Shown here: piece after piece, positions 1 to 12,479 of the stretch
Numbering within the stretch: position 1 is the stretch's first letter
How the letters are laid out: the number at the start of each line of letters is the position of its first letter
Origin: Artemia franciscana
Taxonomy: Eukaryota > Arthropoda > Branchiopoda > Anostraca > Artemiidae
Assembly (NCBI RefSeq): GCF_032884065.1
Contig: NC_088865.1
Coordinates: forward strand, 44,339,152-44,403,151
DNA length: 64,000 nucleotides
Direction of reading: 5' to 3'
The notes under the pieces: model-generated
Database searches by the model: none
What the model saw: only the letters and a program-made list of their open reading frames with translations
Told to the model about the DNA's origin: nothing
Translations under genes and position numbers: made by a program

Positions 1-338
1 TTGTCTCGCTGCAGGTGTGTTCGTGCACTCCAACCTTTGTTTGTGTACAGATGTGTGAGTGTAACTCTGCACAAATATATATCTACATGTTATAAAATCG
101 CGTATTTAAATATTTTAGAAGAAAATCTCTAACGACCCCAGAGTTTTAATACACAACCCCATTTGGGGTCGAGCCCCATAGAAGGCCTATTTCCTGGACA
201 TATGCTTTTTTTAAACATGATGCAAGCTATATATGGTTAATACTGAGACTTGTTATTGAAGAAAAAATCGTTAATACAACCATACGTAGATATCTTACCG
301 CACTGTGCAGTTGATCACCATAGTACTTTCCTCATCAT
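1..338. other. AT-rich spacer, no gene seen
   Basis: No coding frame, RNA gene or recognisable repeat stands out before the palindrome-capped repeat begins near 339. Nothing further can be supported. Confidence 0.5.
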
Positions 339-3220
339 CAAACAGTTCGTGGTAACGAACTGTAGTAAGAAGCGACCCGGCTCAAAAGTAACCGAAACTC
401 TAAAAAACTGAATTTTGGTACCAATATATATATATATATCAAAAGAATCAAATTTTTGCGCTGATTTTAAATGTATAAGTTTCATCAAGCTTAGTTTGAC
501 CCATCAAAAGTTAGGAGCCTGAGAAAACTTGTTTTATTTTCAAAAAGGGGAAAACACCTCCTAAAAGTCATACAATGTCAAAGAAAGTCATGCCATCAAC
601 TTCAGCGTATCAGAGAACCCTAATGTAATAGTTTCAAGCCTTTATCTAATAAAATGTGAAATTTTGTATTTTTGCCATAAGAAAGATCAAGGATGCGTGT
701 TTAAATGTTTTTTTGTTGTTTTTTTTACAGGGTTTATCGTACTGATCCAGGGGTCTTAAAACGTCGTGAGAGGACTCATTTTAAAGTAAATTGAAAGCTC
801 TAGAGCTCTTTTGAAGCGACCAGAAAATTGGAGGGCAGCTAGGCCCCCTCCCTTACTCATTTTTCCCAAAGTCACCGGATCAAAATTTTGAGACAGCCAT
901 TTTGTTCAGCATATTCGAAAATATAATAAAGATGTCTTTAGGGACAATGTATTCCCCCACAGTATCCGTGGGAGGGCTGCGAGTTAGGAGTTTTGTCCAT
1001 TGTTTACATCAAGTATCGGTTCTTTGGAAGTATACTGACGTTTTCAGGGGCGATTTTTTCTGGTGGTGGGTGGGGGAGGGGTATAGAAGGTCTTTCCATG
1101 GAGGAATTTATCTTGGATAATGAGAATTCTCATGAAGTGGGGGCTGGCTTTTCCAGCGTTATTTAAAAAACAATGACAAATTGAATAAGCAAAACAAGTT
1201 TTTTCAACTGAAAGTAAGGAGCAACATTAAAACTTAGAAAGAACAGAAACTGTTACTAATAAGAGGGGGTTCTTCCCCTCCTCAATACCTCGTTCTTTAC
1301 GCTGAAATATTTTTAATCATTTCGAAAGAGCTTTTTATTCTAATTGAATGGCCTTTGTGATTCAGGGGTTATTCTTAAAGAATAACAGAGTTCGAACGTT
1401 AGTGTAAAGAGCGAGATATTGAAAAGGGGGCGAACCCCCTAATATACGCAATAACAGTATACGAAATTAGAAATTTGTTACGTAAGTTAATTTTTAAGTT
1501 GCTGGCTTTAGTAAGCCAGTAATCAAAAAAAAATTGGCAATCAAAAAATTGGAGAGCAGCTAGGCCTCCTCCTCCACCCATTTTTTCTCAAAATCGTCTG
1601 ATCAAAATTTTGAGAAAGCCATTTAGCCAAAAAAATAATACTAATATGCAGATTTCGTTTTAATTATTCATGTACGGTGAGACAAAATCTAAGTCTGCAT
1701 AAACTAAAAAAAAACATTCAGAAATTAAATATAAAAAAAAGTTTTTTTTTTAACTGAAAGTAAGGAGAAACACCAAAAACAAGAAGAGCAATAGAGAATT
1801 TTTTTTTAGACATTGGGAAACAAATTAGAATGAATATTTCGGCCCTATGTCCAAGGGCCGTCCTCAACAATACAAATAAGAAAAAACAACTTACAAGAGG
1901 ATAAAATCAATAAAACTAAAATGAACAGTTTTTCAAAACAGTCCCAGCATCCTTACCTCAGCGAAATTCAACCAGGACTGATAAATTAATTGTTATGAAA
2001 CGAGGCAACTCATTGAAATGAAAGAAAGTGATTTAAAAACACGTTTTTAATGCCAGCCTAGCTTTTTTCGCTGTTGACCTTATAGGTCTATTTGTGACAG
2101 GTTCTGTGTTAATATCTATTGGTTTTTTGTAATATTTCTTATGGTCATTTTTAATTAAGTTTGTGTATAGAGCATTCAGTGAATATTCTCCTAAATCCCT
2201 ATTTCAGGAAATATTATTATTAATCTTAAGACTGATTTCAATTTCTTCTCGAACTACTTGCTTTACGCCTAGATAATTGCTAATAATGGCGGATTCTTCA
2301 AAAAGTATTTTGTGGCTAGGATTTTCGAAAACATGGCTGCTTAAAACTGAATCATTTACAGATTCAGTCGTTATTTACGAAAGTAAGGTGCAACAATAAA
2401 ACCTAAAGTGTAAAAAAGTTTATTACGTATATGAAGGGATTTGGCCCCTCCTCAATACCTAGCTTCTTAAGCTAAAGTATTTTTAGTAATTTCAAAGAGC
2501 TATTTTTTCTAATTAAACGGCCTTTGTGATTCAAGGGTCACTCTTAAAGAATCGGAACGGAATTCAAACTGTAGTATAAAGAGCGAGGTATTGACAAGGG
2601 GGCGGACCCTCTCACATACGTAATAAAAATATACGAACATAGGAGCTCGTTAAATAAGTCAATTTGTAAGTTACGTACATTCATTACTAATAAAAACGTT
2701 CGTAAATAAAATTAAAGGTTCTGGTGGCCATTTTAAGAACCATAAAAAGTGCAAGACAGCTAGGCCCCCTTCCCCGCCTTTTTTTCTCAAAATTGTCCAA
2801 TCAAGACTTTGTGAAAGCCATTTAGTCAAAACAAGTAAAATTAATGCAAGTTTTGCTCTAATTATTCATATATGGTGAGCCAAAATCAAAACCTTCATTA
2901 ATTCAAAAACGTTCAGAAATTAAATAAAAAACAAGTTTTTTAAACTGAAAGTAAGGAGCGACATTACAACTCAAAAACGAACATAAATTATTCTGTATAT
3001 GAAAGCGGCTGTCCCCTTCTCAACGCCCCGCTCTTTATGCTAAAATTTGACTCTTTCTCACAGCTCTACCTTTTAAAACAATAGGAAACTTTAGTATAAA
3101 TTGCGGGGCGTTGAGGAGGGGAAAGCCCCTTTCATATACGGAATAGTTTCTGTTCGTTTTAAGTTTTAATGTCGCTTTTTACTTTCAGTTTTAAAAAACC
3201 TATTTTATTTCATTTTAATT
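339..3220 (+). repeat. Palindrome-capped composite repeat, copy 1
   Basis: The element starts with AAACAGTTCGTGGTAACG, a perfect palindrome, followed by a variant of the box GTAAGGAGCGAC. A body of about 850 bases follows (recognisable landmark around 830-900: ATTGGAGGGCAGCTAGGCC). A hairpin module M2 then lies at about 1190-1450, with a second M2 copy at about 2370-2640. A hairpin module M3 lies at about 2929-3208, with arms carrying GCCCCGCTCTTTA and its complement. It ends in a T-rich tail near 3220. About 600 bases at 1790-2370 do not match other copies and may be a later insertion. It encodes no recognisable protein, so it looks non-autonomous. Confidence 0.75.
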
Positions 3221-3992
3221 AGGTCTGAGTAACTGTGTGCAAATACTGACATGAATAAGGCTTATTCATAAGCAATTTTAGGAACTTCAATTTATTTTAA
3301 TATTTTCATCTAGCAAAAAAAGACAAATGTTAAAACAAGCTAAAACAAACAAATAAGAAGCAGAACACACACACTGCTTGGCCCGTTTTGAAAATGAGCA
3401 ATTTCAGCAAACTCAGGATTTCAGCATTATAAGTTTTAATACACAAAGCAGCGGTCAATTTGTTATCAAATGAAGTGACTGTTTCCACCCAAGGAATAAT
3501 TGGAGGCTACATAGAGCTGACGAAGCGTTGGCAAATTAAAAACCACACAGAACTCAGTAGTTGCAGCATAACCAAAACATTTATATAAAATAAAATAAAA
3601 CAAGGGAAAACCTCAACCATGATATACATTAGTAACTAATGACTCTAACACCTTGACTTGGATTCCAAGTTATATGTTCCTCTTACCAGCTTCATTGATA
3701 ATTTCATATGTTAATTCAGAGAAAACGTATTCACGTGCATGCAATATGACAAGAGATAATGGCATCGTGCTAATAAGGGGCTTAATTTGCTTTTGGAAGA
3801 GCAGCGAATGTCTCTCCAGACCCCAATTCGCCCCCCAGCTAAATAAAGTTTCTTCAGAAGCTTTGTTAAGACTATCATTAGCCTGCATAATTCAAGCATC
3901 CACAGAAATGTTGTTTTTTTTAGTATATCTTTGCCTTAATTGTACTATATGGGTCATTTTTAAGTTTTCAATGACATTTTCAATTGATTTTG
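3221..3992. other. AT-rich spacer, no supported gene
   Basis: An open frame spans 3653-4072 on the + strand, but it starts only at TTG, has no domain I recognise, and runs into a poly-G run and a tandem duplication. I treat it as chance. Confidence 0.5.
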
Positions 3993-4516
3993 GAAAATTG
4001 GCTCCAACTTTGCCCTCCCCCCACCATGGGGGGGGGGGGGCAATTTTGACGAAATCACGCTACTACTGCTAACCGATTTTTCCCCTCTATGAATCTTTAA
4101 CCCCTAGTTATGTGTCTACTGATGGTGTTGATGGAGTAAAGTTATAAGCTATAGTTATAAGTTGCTCATAATTAATTGTTAGCCAAGTAGTGGTCTATAA
4201 GGTTGTACTCTATACTTAATTTACCTAATATTTTTCAGGTTTGTTTCATTGGAAGACAACAAAATTTTCGTTGGAAAATTGGCTCCAACTTTGCCCTCCC
4301 CCCACCAGGGGGGGACAATCTTGACGAAATCACGCTACTACTACTAATCGATTTTTTCCCCTCTTTGACTCTTTAACCCCCTAGTTATGTGTCTACTGAT
4401 AGTGTTAATTGATAGTAATTAATTTTTAGCCAAGTAGTGGTCTATAGGGTTGTACTCTATACTTATTTACCCAGTATTTTTCAGGTTTGTTTCATTGGAA
4501 GAAAACAAATTTGAAA
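3993..4516 (+). repeat. Two-copy tandem duplication, about 265 bp each
   Basis: Two adjacent copies begin GGAAAATTGGCTCCAACTTT (3993 and about 4273), each followed by a C run, a G run and ACGAAATCACGCTACTACT. Both end in a stretch containing TCAGGTTTGTTTCATTGGAA. The copies differ by small indels and G-run length, so the duplication is not recent. Confidence 0.8.
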
Positions 4517-5940
4517 AGGTAAACTGGGTCAAATAATATCGCTTTTAAAGAAGCTTATTCTGAGATTTATAGGATTTTAAAATGGAAAGGGAAGATGAGA
4601 TGGTAATTTATTAATGCCGCAAATACCGATAAATTTATTTTCGTGGTTTCTAAAAGACATTATTTCACACTAACGGTTATTCATACCTAGCTTTTCAGCA
4701 AAATCTACATATAAAGGAAGTATACATGTTTCATCAGATACCATTTAAATTTCAAAATGTCGGAAACATTACAGATTCACATTTATATTTGACATTTGCT
4801 GACATAAAATTTCTTGTATAATCGTTTTTTTTTTTTATTTCCATCGAATGATTGTTTTTTTCGTCATCTGCTAACTAAATGTCATATTTTATTTTTGTTC
4901 CATCGTTTTCGCTTACACGAAATTTCTATGTTGTTAATTTAATTTATTTTCTTTCGCTTGAGTAAATCCTTCTTTTGTAGGCATTATTCAATCTTAGCAC
5001 TATACAGCATATAAACAAATAAATTTATGAAAAAAAAATTCCGACATTAAGTGGCGGAAAATTTTGACGGGAAACAACCACGCAGGCTAATTTATTAGCA
5101 TAATATTATTGAAGTAATCTGCGAGTTAATCAAATAAAATACTAACTTTCAAGTACAAATACTGCATAGATAGCATATAATAATTTAGACTTTGGGAGGT
5201 GTTTCCTATCTTGAAAATAAAAAAGAAGTCCTGCGTTCTTTTGGCGTTTTATGGACAAAACGCCAAATAAAATAGTCAATGAAAAGACTTGAATTTTTGT
5301 ATTGAAAATTAATTTTATTGAAAATTAACCTTCCTAAACTGTTATTTTCCAGTTTTATGTTTGTTTGAGTTGTAAACTGTAAAATAAGTCATGCCTTAAG
5401 TATTTGATAAATTATATGTAGTGTGAGGAATGGTGTATTTTTCTAAAACTTACAAAATATTTTGTAAAGTTAAACCACTTTATTGGCTAAACCTGAAGTT
5501 GGCGAAATGAAACCAGTGAAGATCCAATGGTGACTAAATTTCACATGGCGAGTAAAAAACTCTGTAAGTATGAGAATATAGAGGTAATCCTAATATAAGG
5601 GGTGCCAATCATAATTTTAATTCAAAATCAACGGAATTGATTTATATCCGCAACTACTTGATTTTAATTCAAGCAATTTAATAGGATATATAAAATCCTT
5701 TTATCTATGTTTAATCTACGAATAAATAACGTATTTGTAATTACATAAATTGTAATTGCGTATTCGTAGCAACTTCAATTTTATGGTCACATATCCCCTT
5801 CAGGGAGATTCGAAGGGGAGGCGAGGGGTCCACCGAACTTAAGATTAAAATAAAAATCTGCGAACAAGGTCAAATTGTATGTAGAATACATGGTGAAAAA
5901 CAAAGAAAACTTCGTCTAAAAACCTTTTCATAGAGTGTCT
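4517..5940. other. AT-rich spacer
   Basis: No gene is supported here. The only structure I see is a perfect hairpin at 5240-5267, listed separately. Confidence 0.5.
5240..5267. repeat. Perfect 11-bp inverted repeat (hairpin)
   Basis: TTTGGCGTTTT, a six-base spacer ATGGAC, then AAAACGCCAAA. No run of T follows that would suggest a polymerase III terminator, and no gene is next to it, so its role is unknown. Confidence 0.7.
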
Positions 5941-5948
5941 ATCAACAC

Positions 5949-6254
5949 CACAGCTTAGATACTAATATACAGTTATGAAAATTTGATTTATTTTTGGGAC
6001 ACAGTGCGCAGTAGCGATGCTAGCGGCTGGAGACAGGAAACTGGTATTGGTATGTAATTGGTAACAGGAAACTGGTATTGGCATCTAAGCTGTGTATGCA
6101 ACAAAACAAAATTGCATTCCCGCCAATGGTGTTGTAGTACGATCTACGCGTTGGAGCGCGGGCTTCTAGGAGGCGCCAAGTTCAGAGCTCTGTACCAAAA
6201 GCTTCTCATGGGCAAGATAGGAGTTTTCATAACTGAATTGGTATCTAAGCTGTG
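5949..6254. mobile_element. 306-bp MITE with 8-bp target-site duplication (hAT-like)
   Basis: The two ends are inverted copies. The left end reads CACAGCTTAGATACTAATAT and the right end, on the other strand, reads CACAGCTTAGATACCAATT; both continue into CAGTTATGAAAA. The flanks carry a perfect 8-bp direct repeat ATCAACAC (5941-5948 and 6255-6262). An 8-bp duplication with short inverted ends is typical of hAT, and less often of P or Merlin, transposons. Inside, GGAAACTGGTATTGG occurs twice. A 65-codon frame inside shows no transposase motif, so the element is non-autonomous. Confidence 0.85.
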
Positions 6255-6262
6255 ATCAACAC

Positions 6263-6843
6263 CTTTATCAAAATTACAATCTGTGAAAACCTTTTTATTT
6301 AAAGTGCTTACATCAATTTTGAAGGCCCACTTGTGTCTTCTAATTTTTTTTTTTTTTTTTAACCAGGCATCCCTACCTTGATATACATCCTACTATGTCA
6401 TTACCTACAAATATTTTTTTTTGCAAATGTTACATCAGAAATACTTCTAAGATTTATATTCGATGCAAAATAATTTCGATGCAAAATAGGACACAGGTGG
6501 ACTAATTTTTCGAAAAGAGGGAATCAACAAATTATATTTTTACTCTGGTCAAGACGTAATTAAATCATTCTTATAATACTAAGCTATATCTATAACATAT
6601 CAATATCTATCATAACCAGATCTATATCTAAAGTTTTTTAATTTTTGTAAGTCAAATGTACCTCTTTGCTCATAATTTTTAGAAAAATTGAAAATAGATA
6701 TAAAAAAGTTTTTAAAATATACTCTGACCATTTTTCTCACAAGTGAACCTACAGGTTTTCTGTATTGTTTAACTAAAGATTTTTCTGGAAAATCCTGCTT
6801 CCTCAGCCAGGGATCTTAGAGCTTTGCTGTTTAAACATAAATT
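6263..6843. other. AT-rich spacer, no gene seen
   Basis: T runs near 6345 and 6415 and general AT richness are all that can be seen. No reading frame or repeat boundary is convincing. Confidence 0.5.
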
Positions 6844-7710
6844 AAACAGTTCGTGGTAACGAACTGTAGTAAGGAGCGATCCGGCTCAATAGTAACCAAA
6901 ACTCTAAAAAATTGAATTTTGATATCAATAGCTACATCAAAAGAATTGCATTTTAATGCTGATTTTAAATATATAAGTTTCATCAAGTTTAGTCTTAGCC
7001 ATCAAAAGTTACGAGCCTGAGAAAATTTGCCTTATTTAGTAAAATAGGGGAAAACACCCCCTAAAAGCCGTAGGATCTTAACGAAAATGACACCATCAGA
7101 TTCAGCGTATCAGAGAACCCTACTGTAGAAGTTTTAAGCTCCTATCTTCAAAAATGTGGAATTTTGCATTTTTTGCCAGAAGACAAATCACGGGTGCGTG
7201 TTTATTTGTTAGTTTTTTTTTTTTGTTTTTTTTTTCCCAGGGGTCATCGTATCGACCAAGTGGTCCTAGAATGTTGCAAGAGGGCTCATTTTAACGGAAA
7301 TGAATAGTTCTAGTGCCCTTTTTAAGTGACCAAAAAAATTGGAGGGCATCTAGGCCCCCTCCCACGCTCATTTTTTTCCCAAAGTCAACGGATCAAAATT
7401 TTGAGATAGCCATTTTGTTTAGCATAGTCGAAAATTATAATAACTATGTTTTGGGGATGACTTACTCCCCCACAGTCCCTGGGGGAGGGGTTGCAAGTTA
7501 CAAACTTCAACCAGTGTTTACATATAATAATGGTTATTGGGAAGCGTACAGACGTTTTCAGGGGGATTTTTTTGGTTTTGGGGGTAGGGTTGAGAGAGAG
7601 GGCTATGTGGGAGGATCTTTCCTTGGAGAAATATGCCATGGGGGAAAAAAATTCAATGAAAAGGGCGCAGGACGAATCTGGTCACGTTAGAAAAAAAACG
7701 TCAAATTAAG
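6844..7710 (+). repeat. Palindrome-capped composite repeat, copy 2 (3' truncated)
   Basis: It begins with the same AAACAGTTCGTGGTAACG palindrome and GTAAGGAGCGA box as copy 1 and stays alignable with it through about 7640, including the landmark TTGGAGGGCATCTAGGCC. The hairpin modules M2 and M3 are absent. Open frames at 7313-7690 lie within this repeat and are not considered genes. Confidence 0.75.
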
Positions 7711-8009
7711 AGCTTAATATACAATGCTGGGTGTTCGGAGCCTCTCTATTATGGAGTATAATTTGAAAATAACACAACTATACGAGCGATAAAACATATA
7801 TACCACAACCATAACTCAACTAACGAAAGAACTGCTAAGAGATAACACAACTATAAAGCGAAAACAGGTGAAAACTAACGGGAAAATAAACAAACTAAGA
7901 GGTGGAAGGGGCCCAGAGAAAAAATATAATCCTTTTTCAATTTTGAGCCTAACTTCTGCAAAGGAGTAATAATGTCAGAAGCCCCAAAATACCGAATTAT
8001 TTTCTTTTT
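7711..8009. other. Spacer between two composite repeats
   Basis: About 300 bases of AT-rich sequence with no supported feature. Confidence 0.45.
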
Positions 8010-9460
8010 AAACAGTTCGTGGTAAGGAACTGTAGTAAGGGGCGACCCGGCTCAATAGTAAACGAAACTCTAAAAAACGGAATTTTGATGCTAAAAGATA
8101 CATCAAAAGAATTGAATTTTTACGCTGATTCTAAATATATAAGTTTCAATTAATTTAGTCTTTGTCATCAAAAGTTAAGAGCCTGAGAAAATTTGCCCTA
8201 TTTTGGAAAAAAGGGGGAAACATCCCCTAAAAGTCATAGAATCTTAACGAAAATCACACCATTGCATTCGGTATATCAGAGAACTCTAGCAAAAATTTCA
8301 AGCTCCTATCTAAAAAATGTGGAATTTTGTATTTTTTGCCAGAAGACAAATCACGGGTGCGTGTTTGTTTGTTTGTTTGTTTTTTTTTTTTCCCAGGGGT
8401 CATCTTATCGACCAAGTGGTCCTAGAATGTCGCGAGAGGGCTCATTCTAACGGAAATGAAAAGTTCTAGTGCCCTTTTTAAGTGACCAAAAAAATTGGAG
8501 GGCAAATAGGCCCCCTCCCATGCTCATTTTTTTCCAAAAGTCAACAGGCATTACTATAAAAAAAAAAACAATGAAAAAATAAACATGAAAACGTTTTTTT
8601 CAAATGAAAGCAAGGAATAGCATTGAAATTTAAAACGAACAGAGATTATTACGCATCTGAGGGGTTCTAAAAATACTTTAGCATAAAGAGCGAGGTATTT
8701 AGGAGGAGATAAATACCTCGCTCTTTATGCTAGAATATTTTTAGTGATTTCAACTATTTATTCTACGGCCTTTTTGATTCAGGGGTCATTCTTAAAGAAT
8801 TGGGACAAAACTTACGATTTAGTGTAAAGAGCGAGGTATTAACGAGGGTACAAACCCCCTCGTACACATAATAAAAATATAAGAATATAAAAGTTTGTTA
8901 CGTAAGTTAATTCTTAAGTTACGATATTTTTTACTAATAAAAACGTTCGTTGAATATTAAAAGTTCTAGTAGCCTTTTTAAGTAACCGAAAAATTGGAGG
9001 GCAGCTGGCCTCCTTCCCCACCCCTTATTTCTCAAAATTGTCTGATCAAAACTAAGAGAAAGCCATTTAGCCAAAAAAAAATTAATATACTAATTTCATT
9101 TCAACAAATTTATGTGCGGAGAGCCAAAATCAAACATGCATTAACTCAAAAACGTTCAGAAATTAAATAAATAAACTAGTTTTTTTAACTGAAAGTAAGG
9201 AGCGACATTAAAACTTAAAATGAACAGAAATTACTCCGTATATGAAATGGGTTGTCCCCTCCGCAGTCCCACGCTCTTTACGCTAAAGTTTGTAATTGTT
9301 TTAAAAAGTAGAATTGTGGCAAAGAGTCAAACTTTAGCGTAAAGAGCGAGGGACTGCGGAGGGGACAACCCATTTCATATACGGAGTAATTTCTGTTCGT
9401 TTTAAGTTTTAATGTCGCTCCTTACTTTCAGTTAAAAAAACTAGTTTTTTTTATTTAATT
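8010..9460 (+). repeat. Palindrome-capped composite repeat, copy 3 (complete layout)
   Basis: This is the cleanest copy. The palindrome head with GTAAGG box lies at 8010-8050. The body runs to about 8560, hairpin module M2 spans about 8600-8890 (arms with GCTCTTTATGCTA and AGTGTAAAGAGCGAGG), and a linker with TTGGAGGGCAGCTGGCC lies near 8990. Hairpin module M3 spans 9175-9453 and the T-rich tail ends in ATTTAATT. M3 here is a near-perfect inverted repeat with arms of about 115 bases. There is no coding content. Confidence 0.85.
9180..9453. repeat. Module M3: long hairpin with about 115-bp arms
   Basis: The left arm begins TTTTTAACTGAAAGTAAGGA and passes through ACTCCGTATATGAAATGGG and CTCTTTACGCTAAAGTTTG. 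The right arm is its inverse and ends TCCTTACTTTCAGTTAAAAA. The loop of roughly 45 bases contains GTAGAATTGTGG. Equivalent hairpins lie at about 2929-3208, 25796-26080, 28437-28735 and 55786-56070, with half-copies at 15110-15280 and 17340-17460. Confidence 0.85.
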
Positions 9461-9839
9461 ACTAAAAAAAAGGAAAGGATATGGATTACTTTGAAAGAAA
9501 TACTTGTTATTTTATTTTTTCATTTGAGGTTGCGAAAGAGAAACATTTGTGACAAACAAGTTAGCTGCACCTTCGCTAACAGTATGCAAATATTGAAATT
9601 TGAATATTTAGCAAAAACCAATTTTGGAATAGTTCGTATAAGCAAAAATGTAAGGTGAAAATTTTCATTTCGGTTCCTTGACTTAGACTAGTCTTTACTT
9701 GTCTATCTTTCATATCAATTTCTACCTCCACCCCTTTCCTTTGAACTAATCCTTTGTTTATCAGAAGGCTCAATGAGAGTTATGATTGTTTTGGTATTAA
9801 AATGGGTACTCTGAGTCATCTGTCCCCCTCCCTAGCAAC
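9461..9839. other. AT-rich spacer
   Basis: A 65-codon frame on the - strand (9576-9773) has no recognisable domain. Nothing is supported. Confidence 0.45.
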
Positions 9840-11230
9840 AAGGCGGTCACAGAGCCCTAGTAAGGAGGTTTCAAGCTTTCATCTTCAAAATTTTGGAACT
9901 TTATATTTTTTTTGCCAAAAATGATCATGGATGTGTGTTGTTTTTTTTTCCACTTGGTCCATTTTGAACCAAGAATCCTAGGATATTAGAAGAGGGCTCT
10001 TTCAAACAAAAATTAAGAATTTTAGTGCCTCTTTAAGTGCCCTAAAAGATTGAAGGGCAGCTACCCCCTACCCACACCATTTTTCCCCAAAGACATCCGA
10101 TTCAAATTTTGAGACATTCATTTGGCTCAGCATGATTGAAATATTAAGTCCAATAAATATGTCTCTGGGGATGACGTGGCCCCCCATAATCACTGGGGAA
10201 AGGGCTGTAAGTTTTGTAAATTTTTACCTACAGCATTTGGTGTTGGGAAACATACGGACATTTTTGTGGAGAATTCTTCAAGGGGAATGATTTCTATCGA
10301 GAAAATTTCCATTTGGCCTTTGACTTTGTGTCTTTCATTCGTAGGATTGGCCAGAGTTTATTCAGGGTCCACCCCTATAAAAAGTTCTATGTAGAGAGGT
10401 GGTGATTCTATTTTGATCCGCTTTGAGAGTCTGTATTGAGACTCCTTTAATGGAGTCTGTTCTTACAGTTTATAGATGCGTTTTATGAACTGATCTTCGG
10501 AAGGAATACAATTGATTTATTTTCTACAACCGTGTAGATTATTTTTTCCCGAACCCAGGCAGGGTAGGAAAAGAGTTTGCAAGAAATACCATCATTATCA
10601 TACTGACAGGGGTCCGTTTACCCTCCAAAGAGATAACTAGGGATTTTAGTGGTGACCCAAGTGGTGGCACCCATGGCCGAGTGTTTGGCCCTTTCAATCG
10701 TTATATAACGATCATACATTACAGTAGTGGTGGCCGCGAGGCAATTCCACTCTAATATTTGGTGCCAGCGTTGGGCATAGTTATTGTTGTGGTACCAGCG
10801 GTGGTCATTCCAATCCAACAATTAATCTTCTGCAGGGGGAATTTTTCCGGTGGGAAAACCCATAGCACAGACTTTTCCAGGGGGGATTTTCAGCGATGAT
10901 GGAATCGTTCGGGGAGATTTTAAGAATACTTTACGTGTGGGGACTTCCATCTAGGAATTTTTTTGGGGAAATTTCCAGGGAGGGGAGAGTCGAATATCAA
11001 GGTATTACTTTAAAAACGATCAGGAATTAATTAAAATTACATTTTTTTTTCAACTGAATGTACGGAGCAGCATAAAACTCAAAAAGAACAGAAATTATTC
11101 CGTATATGAGGGGCTGCCTCCTCTTCAAAACCTCATTCTTCACACCAGGATTGACTTTATGTCCAATTCCTTAAGAATGACTCCTGAAACACAAGGTTCG
11201 TTTAACTAGAATTAATTTAAAAAACATTTT
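9840..11230 (+). repeat. Decayed copy of the composite repeat
   Basis: Diverged body landmarks survive: AGTAAGGAGGTTTCAAGC near 9860, CCTCTTTAAGTGCCC near 10027, GTCTCTGGGGATGACG near 10160. An M2-like arm lies at 11041-11220, with ACTGAATGTACGGAGCAGC and TCCTTAAGAATGACTCCTG. The palindrome head is lost. About 500 bases (10400-10950) do not match the other copies. Confidence 0.55.
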
Positions 11231-11699
11231 ACCACAAACCAAAAATGAGAAATTTTTTTTAATAATCTACCAAGCGCAAAACTACCACAAATCAACATCA
11301 TTAAAAAAATGAAACCCAAAATGAACAGAAATTACAATAAATGAAAGAGTCAAACTCAAAACGAGCAGATAAAACATAAGTAGTGCTTACAATCCCTATA
11401 TCTTCTCAAGACTTTGAGGAATAAACATGAACTTATGTATGTTAGACTGACAATCCACTTCAACTTCGATTTTATTAATATCAAATAATCAATATATGTA
11501 TCTTTTTTAACACCCCCACAAAGGACTCCATGGCATTTGAACATAGGGAAAAACATTACAATCATATCTATGAAGATTCATAAAACAAGATAAGGAAAAT
11601 AAACACGGAGAGAGACAAAATAACAAAAAAGAAAACCAGAAAAATGCAAATAGTTATATCCAACTTTTTTCTTATTATTTACACTCAATTGAACTGGCC
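11231..11699. other. AT-rich spacer
   Basis: No supported feature. A short - strand frame at 11356-11565 has no recognisable domain. Confidence 0.45.
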
Positions 11700-12430
11700 A
11701 ACTAATATGTATTACTGCTATTACTGATATAAAAAAGAAAGAAAAATGAACCCAAATGACTTTTCATTAATCTTTTGAAGACCCCGATGGAGTGGCAATC
11801 TCTGATATTCTTCGGCAGGGAGCTCCGAACCCTGTTACATGCGTAGATAGGGCTAAACTCTGACCTCACAGTTGGAGTTCTAACAACCAATAAAACTTCA
11901 GAGTTCCGATTTCCGTAAAGATTTACACTAACTTTTAACAATTTCATTGTAAAAATTTCGAGAAACAAGAGGGAAGTTGACCATGAAGATATTTATGAAT
12001 AAAAATAGCACAAGATAGGAGATATTGCGGACGGAACCTAAGGAAAGAATTTGTTGACGTACTATTCGTGTCTGAAACTAAGCGACGAGCCTTTACATGA
12101 AGAAGAGAAATTAGTTTTAATAAATATGGGTAAGCACTCATCCACACAATAGAACAGTAATTTATGTACGGCTGTATGAGAGAATTGTATTTGAGCTTTA
12201 AAATCCATCCAGGAAAAACCTGATTTTTTTACACCTGATTTGACCTACCTGATTTTTTTGACACTTTTAATCGGAGAAGTTTAATATGGTTCTTAAATGA
12301 AACATTCTCATCGACAAGAACTCCTAGAAACCTAACAAAGCTATTTTGTGATCTAGAAATAATACCTTTAGAACTTGGAACGATATGTCCTTTTGACAAC
12401 CTGCATACGGATGGCGTGTTGTGATTAGGT
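11700..12430 (-). pseudogene. LINE reverse-transcriptase C-terminal tail, broken
   Basis: Two short overlapping - strand frames (12147-11944 and 11968-11702) lie in different phases. Together they resemble the C-terminal tail of jockey/CR1-type ORF2. The first contains a hydrophobic stretch and HKYLHGQLPS. The second contains NRVRSSLPKNIRDCHSIGVF and a following FKRLMKSHL, the usual closing pattern of such proteins (LP..I....S...FK..L..HL). The phase change near 11950 marks a frameshift. No catalytic residues are present. The assignment rests on pattern memory only. Confidence 0.5.
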
Positions 12431-12479
12431 TTACCACCCCCCTAAAAAGTCTGTAAAAATTTCAGCTTCATACCCTTAG

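Noticed and set aside
902-1120. Short + strand frame and similar frames at 7313-7709, 8193-8450, 14463-14750 and 56561-56941
   Set aside because: All lie inside copies of the composite repeat, differ in frame between copies and show no conserved protein.
3653-4072. 139-codon frame with some hydrophobic stretches
   Set aside because: No ATG at its start, no recognised domain, and its 3' part is the tandem duplication with a poly-G run.
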